A stretch of DNA of 64,000 bases from positions 192,001 through 256,000 of the forward strand of contig NZ_RQFW01000010.1 in the NCBI RefSeq assembly GCF_004770145.1, in the 5' to 3' direction. The notes under the pieces were generated by a model. The model did no database searches. It was given only the letters and a program-made list of their open reading frames with translations, and was not told where the DNA came from. The translations under genes were made by a program, and so were the position numbers. Below, piece after piece: positions 59,840-64,000 of the stretch. This stretch comes from Leptospira bourretii. Lineage in GTDB: Bacteria > Spirochaetota > Leptospiria > Leptospirales > Leptospiraceae. Position 1 is the first letter of the stretch. The number at the start of each line of letters is the position of its first letter.

Positions 59840-60145
59840 ATGAGTTTAGAAGGGATGTCGAAACATCTCTTCTTTCTGCCCAGTCTTCTGATTTTATCCC
59901 TTATCCTTTCTTGCGCTCCCAAAAAACAAGATATCTCTGCTTATGACCTAAAACGTGTTTTAGAGAGGTTTGCCCAAAACCGAATCCAAACAGGACTTAT
60001 GGCAGATACCAAACGACCTACACCAACGGATATGGCTCTCTTTGAAGAAGCTTGCGATGTGTATCGGTTGTCCATCCCTGAAGCAAAAGAAATGTTAAAA
60101 AAAGAAAACAAAGACCTATACGAGTCAATTTATGGAAATGAATAA
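59840..60145 (+). CDS. Small lipoprotein of unknown function
   Basis: The product has a signal sequence ending in a lipobox (LILSC) and a short mature domain of about 77 residues (CAPKKQDISAYDLKRVLERFAQNR...), mostly helical and charged. From ATG 59840 it has 101 residues. A TTG at 59819, directly after the lexA stop, and an ATG at 59855 are also possible. I recognise no family. Its stop overlaps the start of the protease gene, so they are translated together, and it may act in the envelope with that protease. Confidence 0.7.
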   Translation: MSLEGMSKHLFFLPSLLILSLILSCAPKKQDISAYDLKRVLERFAQNRIQTGLMADTKRPTPTDMALFEEACDVYRLSIPEAKEMLKKENKDLYESIYGNE

Positions 60146-61511
60146 AATCAAAGTTTCGGAACGCCTGATTTGGGCTGTCGTTACCTTCTGTTTGGTGGCG
60201 GTTGTTTTTTTTGTTAGCACTGAAAAAGTAAAAGCTATATCCACTGATGGAGAAAAATACTTACAGATTTTACATGAAGTCGTTTCCTATATCGAAAACG
60301 ATTATGTAGACCCACAAGAAGAGAAAAAAATCTATACAGGTGCCATTCTTGGGGCCTTACAGAGTTTAGGCGACCCACATACACGATTTTTGGACACAGA
60401 TGAATTTGGTGAATTACAAAATGAAACCAAAGGTAGTTTCGGTGGGATCGGAGTTGAGATCAGTTTCCAAGAAAACGCATTTATCATCGTAGCACCCATC
60501 GAAGGCACACCGGCTTGGAAGGCCGGACTCCAACCCCAAGACAAAATCATAGAAATCAACGGTAAAAGTACGAAGTCTGTTTCTTTATCGGAATCAATTG
60601 CTATGATGCGTGGGGAAGTTGGTTCTTCTATTTCCATGAAGATTGAAAGAAAAGGAATCAAGGATCCATTTGTTGTCAATTTGGTTCGAGAACTCATTCA
60701 AATTCGATATGTCAGGTCACATTACCTTCCAGAAACAGAAACTGGTTATATCAAATTGGTTCAGTTTATGGGAAAAGAAACTACAACTAAAGAATTTGCT
60801 TCGGCTGTGACTGCCATGAAAGAAGCAGGTGCCAAAAAACTAGTGATTGATCTTCGTATGAATCCAGGTGGTCTTTTGGATTTAGCCATTGACCTTGCGG
60901 ATATCTTTTTACCTCCAGATGCGGACATTGTGTCCGTAAAGGGACGAGGTGGAGTTCTAGTAAAAAGTTATAAAGCTGATAAAAAAGAAAAAAAGTTTTT
61001 GGAGATTCCCATTGCTATTTTGGTAAATGGGGGTTCGGCTAGTGCTTCAGAGATTTTAGCTGGTGCATTAAAAGATAACAAACGTGCTGTGGTAGTTGGA
61101 ACCCAAAGTTTTGGTAAAGGAAGTGTGCAGTCTATTTTTCCACTTTCAGGAGGAACTGGGGTTGCCATCACCATTCAAAAATACTACACACCTTCTGGAA
61201 TTTCCATTCATGGAAAAGGGATCACTCCTGATTATGTTGTGAATCCTATAGCAGCGAGTGAAGATGAAAAGTATGCTTTGGAAAAATTGTATAAGAAAAA
61301 TTTAATTCGTCCATTTTTAGAAACACATACAGAATATAACGACGCTGCACTGAACGATTTTTCTGCGATTTTAAAAAAGGAAAATCTAATCATTTCTGAT
61401 TCTGTGATTCGTATTTTTCTTTTTAACGAAATGCGAGCTGGTTCTTCCCATTCCAAACCGCGATTGGATTTGGATACACAACTTGCGGAAGCCATTCGTG
61501 TTTTGAAATAA
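60132..61511 (+). CDS. ctp: Carboxy-terminal processing protease (S41 family)
   Basis: This is a periplasmic or membrane-anchored serine protease that trims C-terminal ends of envelope proteins. The 459-residue protein has an N-terminal anchor (LIWAVVTFCLVAVVFFV), a PDZ domain (about 85-170, with FGGIGVEISF and IIEINGKSTK), and the S41 core with KLVIDLRMNPGGLL. The catalytic Ser lies in NGGSASASEILAGAL and the Lys in TQSFGKGSVQS. The first ATG (60132) and a second (60138) are both inside the preceding gene's end. The stop overlaps the tsaD ATG by one base. Confidence 0.95.
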   Translation: MEMNKIKVSERLIWAVVTFCLVAVVFFVSTEKVKAISTDGEKYLQILHEVVSYIENDYVDPQEEKKIYTGAILGALQSLGDPHTRFLDTDEFGELQNETKGSFGGIGVEISFQENAFIIVAPIEGTPAWKAGLQPQDKIIEINGKSTKSVSLSESIAMMRGEVGSSISMKIERKGIKDPFVVNLVRELIQIRYVRSHYLPETETGYIKLVQFMGKETTTKEFASAVTAMKEAGAKKLVIDLRMNPGGLLDLAIDLADIFLPPDADIVSVKGRGGVLVKSYKADKKEKKFLEIPIAILVNGGSASASEILAGALKDNKRAVVVGTQSFGKGSVQSIFPLSGGTGVAITIQKYYTPSGISIHGKGITPDYVVNPIAASEDEKYALEKLYKKNLIRPFLETHTEYNDAALNDFSAILKKENLIISDSVIRIFLFNEMRAGSSHSKPRLDLDTQLAEAIRVLK

Positions 61512-62536
61512 TGGCCTACGGGTTAGGGATCGAATCCAGTTGTGATGAAACTTCCATTGCCATAGTTCGGGATGGAAAGGAATTACTTTCCTTAAAAATT
61601 TATAGCCAAATTGATTCCCATTCCCCTTACCGGGGAGTGGTTCCTGAAATTGCTTCCAGAGCTCATTTAGAAAAAATCAATTCTCTTCTTGCGGTCTCCA
61701 TGGAAGAAGCAGGTGTATCTTATTCGGATTTAGAATATGTGGCTGTTACCAGCTATCCTGGGTTAGTTGGGTCGCTAATGATAGGAGCACAACTGGCACG
61801 TTGTATTTCTCTAGTTTATGGAATTCCCATTGTGGCAGTAAACCACTTGGAAGCACATTTGGCTGTGATTGGCTTAGAAAGGGAGCTCCCTCCCTTTCCT
61901 TGGCTTGGAGTTCTTCTTTCGGGAGGAAATTCTTCGATTTACCTCTACAAAGGATTTGGTGATCTGCAAATCCTTGTCGATACCCAGGATGATTCGCTTG
62001 GTGAAGCTTTTGATAAGGTGAGTGCTGTTTTGAATCTACCTTATCCTGGTGGACCTTATCTGGAAGCTAGGGCCAACGCCTACCAACCCACAAAAGGGGA
62101 ACCAAACCCCTTTCCAAAACTTTTAAAGGAAGATGGAGAAGATCGGATTCGTTTTTCCTATAGTGGCCTAAAAACAGCGGTTTTATATTTTTTGAAGGCA
62201 AATCGAACCGACCCTCCTATTGAAAAAATTTCTTATTACTTTCAAAAGACAGCCTTTGAGCTTGTCACTCGGAACATTCGAAAGGCCATCCAAAAAACGG
62301 GAATTCGGACAGTTGTGGCAGCGGGTGGGGTTCTCGCCAACGGAACCCTTCGGGAAAATTTGGAGAAAGAAAAGGAAAGGTCTCGGTTTGACCTATTTTA
62401 TCCTGGCAAAAAAATTTACTGCACAGATAACGGAGCGATGGTGGCATGTCTTGGATACCACCTTTGGAAACAAAAATCTTTTGTAGGGCTCGACTTCAAG
62501 GTAAGCCCAAAACGAAACTTTGAACAAATATTATGA
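61511..62536 (+). CDS. tsaD: tRNA threonylcarbamoyl transferase TsaD
   Basis: TsaD transfers the threonylcarbamoyl group to A37 of ANN-decoding tRNAs. The 341-residue length is standard. Motifs are complete: GIESSCDETSIAIV, the metal-binding His112 and His116 in NHLEAH, LLSGGNSSIYL, DSLGEAFDKV, and VVAAGGVLANGTLRE. The partner proteins TsaB and TsaE are not in the window. The ATG shares a base with the protease stop, and its own stop overlaps the pssA ATG. Confidence 0.97.
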   Translation: MAYGLGIESSCDETSIAIVRDGKELLSLKIYSQIDSHSPYRGVVPEIASRAHLEKINSLLAVSMEEAGVSYSDLEYVAVTSYPGLVGSLMIGAQLARCISLVYGIPIVAVNHLEAHLAVIGLERELPPFPWLGVLLSGGNSSIYLYKGFGDLQILVDTQDDSLGEAFDKVSAVLNLPYPGGPYLEARANAYQPTKGEPNPFPKLLKEDGEDRIRFSYSGLKTAVLYFLKANRTDPPIEKISYYFQKTAFELVTRNIRKAIQKTGIRTVVAAGGVLANGTLRENLEKEKERSRFDLFYPGKKIYCTDNGAMVACLGYHLWKQKSFVGLDFKVSPKRNFEQIL

Positions 62537-63288
62537 AACTAAAATTAACTTGGATTCCGAATACACTTACGCTGGGTAATTTAACTTTAGGATTTGTCTC
62601 TATGCTTCTTGTGGCAGAGACCAATCCATCTCAGGCAAATTCTCATGAACTTTATTCACTTGCTGGAGTGTTTATCATCTTAGCTGCGTTATTCGATGGT
62701 TTTGACGGAATGGCTGCTCGTGCTTTGAATTGTACAAGTGAATTAGGAGCTGACCTAGATAGCCTTGCCGACTTAACAACTTTTGGAATTGCACCAGGAT
62801 TTTTATCGTACAAAATGTTCTTTTACGATATCAAATTGGATATCTTTGATAAACCTGATTATTTTCCATTAGGAATGTTCATCGCTGCTCTTTATCCCAT
62901 TTGTGCTGCATACAGGTTAGCACGTTTTAATGTGGCACATGATCCCAAATCATTTAATGGACTTCCGTCTCCAGTGGCTGGGGTTGTGATTGGAATTTTT
63001 CCTTTGGTGTTCTCTGTGTCTCAAGTTCCTGTGTGGATCGCAGTGGTATTTTTTGTATTCACTGCACTTCTTATGGTTTCCACATTAAGATACAGCAAAC
63101 CACAAGTGGCTATCCGAGGACTTTTCTCTTGGAAAAAATTAGGGATTAGTCTTCTTGGTTTAGGACTTCTGCTACTTGCCATTGGATTTTATCGTTGGCC
63201 TTATGTGATGTATGGTGCGGTTGGATTTTATGTATTTTCTGGAATTGTATCTTTTCTCATCCAAACCATCCAGGACTATCGGGTGTAG
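62533..63288 (+). CDS. pssA: CDP-diacylglycerol-serine O-phosphatidyltransferase
   Basis: This membrane enzyme of the CDP-alcohol phosphatidyltransferase family most likely makes phosphatidylserine, the precursor of phosphatidylethanolamine. The 251-residue protein has about seven membrane helices and the family signature DGMAARALN, continuing with GADLDSLAD (DGxxAR...GxxxDxxxD). The first helix begins with the class II PssA-like IPNTLTLGNLTLGF. The length and the adjacent SDLADLTTFGIAPGF-type segment favour PssA over PgsA. It is the last gene in the lexA-linked run. Confidence 0.9.
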   Translation: MKLKLTWIPNTLTLGNLTLGFVSMLLVAETNPSQANSHELYSLAGVFIILAALFDGFDGMAARALNCTSELGADLDSLADLTTFGIAPGFLSYKMFFYDIKLDIFDKPDYFPLGMFIAALYPICAAYRLARFNVAHDPKSFNGLPSPVAGVVIGIFPLVFSVSQVPVWIAVVFFVFTALLMVSTLRYSKPQVAIRGLFSWKKLGISLLGLGLLLLAIGFYRWPYVMYGAVGFYVFSGIVSFLIQTIQDYRV

Positions 63289-63290
63289 GT

Positions 63291-63608
63291 TTACTCTGAT
63301 TCTTTGAGTTGGAAAATATCCAGAAGGTTGGCTACGGTAAAGATTGTTTTAACTTCCTCGGAAAGATGGATGATACGAACTTGTTTTTTCTTTTCCTTAG
63401 TCCAAGTGTAAGTATGGAGAAGGATTCCGATCCCGGAGGAATCTAGATAACTTAAGTTTTTAAAATCTAAAACGAGTTCCTTGACATCTTCTGTATCAAT
63501 CAAGGTTTTGATGTCCGCTTTCAGTTTGGGTGTGTCTCGAAGGGACAAGGACCCTTTCAAAAGGACTATGGCTTTGTCATTCTCTCGGTTGATTTCATAC
63601 TGAAACAT
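63291..63608 (-). CDS. STAS-domain protein (anti-sigma factor antagonist type)
   Basis: From the preferred ATG at 63608 it has 105 residues. A TTG frame extends to 63647. It is a single STAS domain, with VLLKGSLSLRDTPKLKADI and the conserved phosphorylation region LSYLDSSGIGILLHTY (Ser57/Ser58). Such proteins bind anti-sigma kinases or other regulators depending on phosphorylation. No anti-sigma or phosphatase gene is adjacent. It is convergent with pssA (2 bp apart) and divergent from the next gene. Confidence 0.88.
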   Translation of the reverse strand: MFQYEINRENDKAIVLLKGSLSLRDTPKLKADIKTLIDTEDVKELVLDFKNLSYLDSSGIGILLHTYTWTKEKKKQVRIIHLSEEVKTIFTVANLLDIFQLKESE

Positions 63609-63693
63609 AACTTCAGTTAAGACAACATCTGAAAGAACCAAATACAATCAAAAAACGTTTGATTTTTCAAAAAAGGACTCTAGAAAAAGAGCA

Positions 63694-64000
63694 ATGAAAA
63701 TCAAGTTTTGGGGTGTCCGCGGATCCATAGGTTCACCCATTCGGCCTGAAAGTGTTAAACACAAAATCGAAAAAATTCTTTCTTTGGCAAGTCCCACGGA
63801 CATTCAAAACGAACAAAGTATCCATAGTTTCCTGAATTCTTTAAGTTTTTCTTCATCATCAACTTACGGTGGTAATACGACCTGCGTTGAAATTCGAGAT
63901 AAAGAAGGCAACTTAATCATCATCGATGGGGGAACGGGGTTACGTGAACTTGGCAATCAAATAATGGCCTCCGAATTTGGAAAGGGTACAGGCCATGCTT
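63694..64000 (+). CDS. Metallo-beta-lactamase-fold hydrolase, 5' part only
   Basis: An ATG at 63694 with AAAGAG upstream opens a frame that runs off the window (102 codons). It begins MKIKFWGVRGSIGSPIRPES and continues with STYGGNTTCVEIRD, then LIIIDGGTGLRELG. This is the start typical of MBL-fold proteins related to cyclic nucleotide phosphodiesterases (KFWGVRGSxP...YGGNTxCVE...DxGTGxRxLG). The HxHxDH metal site lies beyond the window, so activity cannot be judged. Confidence 0.85.
   Translation, partial: MKIKFWGVRGSIGSPIRPESVKHKIEKILSLASPTDIQNEQSIHSFLNSLSFSSSSTYGGNTTCVEIRDKEGNLIIIDGGTGLRELGNQIMASEFGKGTGHA

Noticed and set aside
1..64000. tRNA, rRNA, CRISPR array, insertion sequence or prophage
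   Set aside because: No cloverleaf-like sequence, spaced repeat array, transposase motif or terminal inverted repeat was seen on reading. Small structured RNAs could still be missed by eye.

Overview
The window looks like a chromosomal segment of a Leptospira species (spirochaete). The clearest marker is a citramalate synthase (CimA) that I recognise from memory as very close to the characterised L. interrogans enzyme. The AT-rich composition, the long IspG with a central insert, and the tightly overlapping ATGA/TTGA gene junctions fit that assignment. I see no insertion sequence, prophage, CRISPR array, rRNA or tRNA. Base and codon use look even throughout, so this reads as core or stable accessory chromosome, not an island.

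Layout. Positions 1-9163 hold the 3' end of an unidentified membrane protein, the high-affinity K+ pump and its sensor (kdpABCDE), and an outer-membrane beta-barrel gene. The kdp operon and the barrel gene carry nearly identical 18-bp direct repeats, each ending 66-67 bp before the start codon. Positions 9164-17239 hold a structured leader, a giant alpha-2-macroglobulin-like protein and a membrane-anchored alkaline-phosphatase-superfamily enzyme with Thr in the nucleophile position. carB follows (17262-20582) and ends in a terminator shared with a convergent DUF1499 lipoprotein. A 505-bp gap rich in inverted repeats precedes a TetR regulator and an AlkB-type alkane monooxygenase (21588-23246). 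The minus strand then carries a DUF3999/DUF2339 membrane pair and ispG (23317-28322).

Positions 28462-37488 are a run of plus-strand genes with short overlaps: a small unknown protein, mutY, a histidine kinase with an enlarged dimerisation domain, a lone receiver, an Smr protein, cimA, pth, a VTT/DedA-like membrane protein, a Cys-rich mini-protein and rarA. Positions 37604-49168 are a complex I operon in the order nuoA-B-C-D-E-F-H-J-K-L-M-N, with no nuoG or nuoI. mtnD, recJ and a bactofilin follow. Positions 52326-59159 are a heavy-metal RND efflux operon (small unknown protein, czcA-like pump, inorganic pyrophosphatase, czcC-like outer-membrane factor, czcB-like adaptor). Positions 59210-63288 hold lexA, a small lipoprotein, a carboxy-terminal protease, tsaD and pssA. 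The window ends with a STAS-domain protein on the minus strand and the first 307 bases of a metallo-beta-lactamase-fold gene.

The best candidates for something undescribed are: the repeat pair that could place an outer-membrane barrel under KdpDE control; a pyrophosphatase gene inside a metal-efflux operon; a complex I operon lacking two iron-sulfur subunits, with a 100-residue tail on NuoM; and a mutually exclusive hairpin arrangement ahead of the macroglobulin gene. Family names come from motifs read by eye. No database search was possible.
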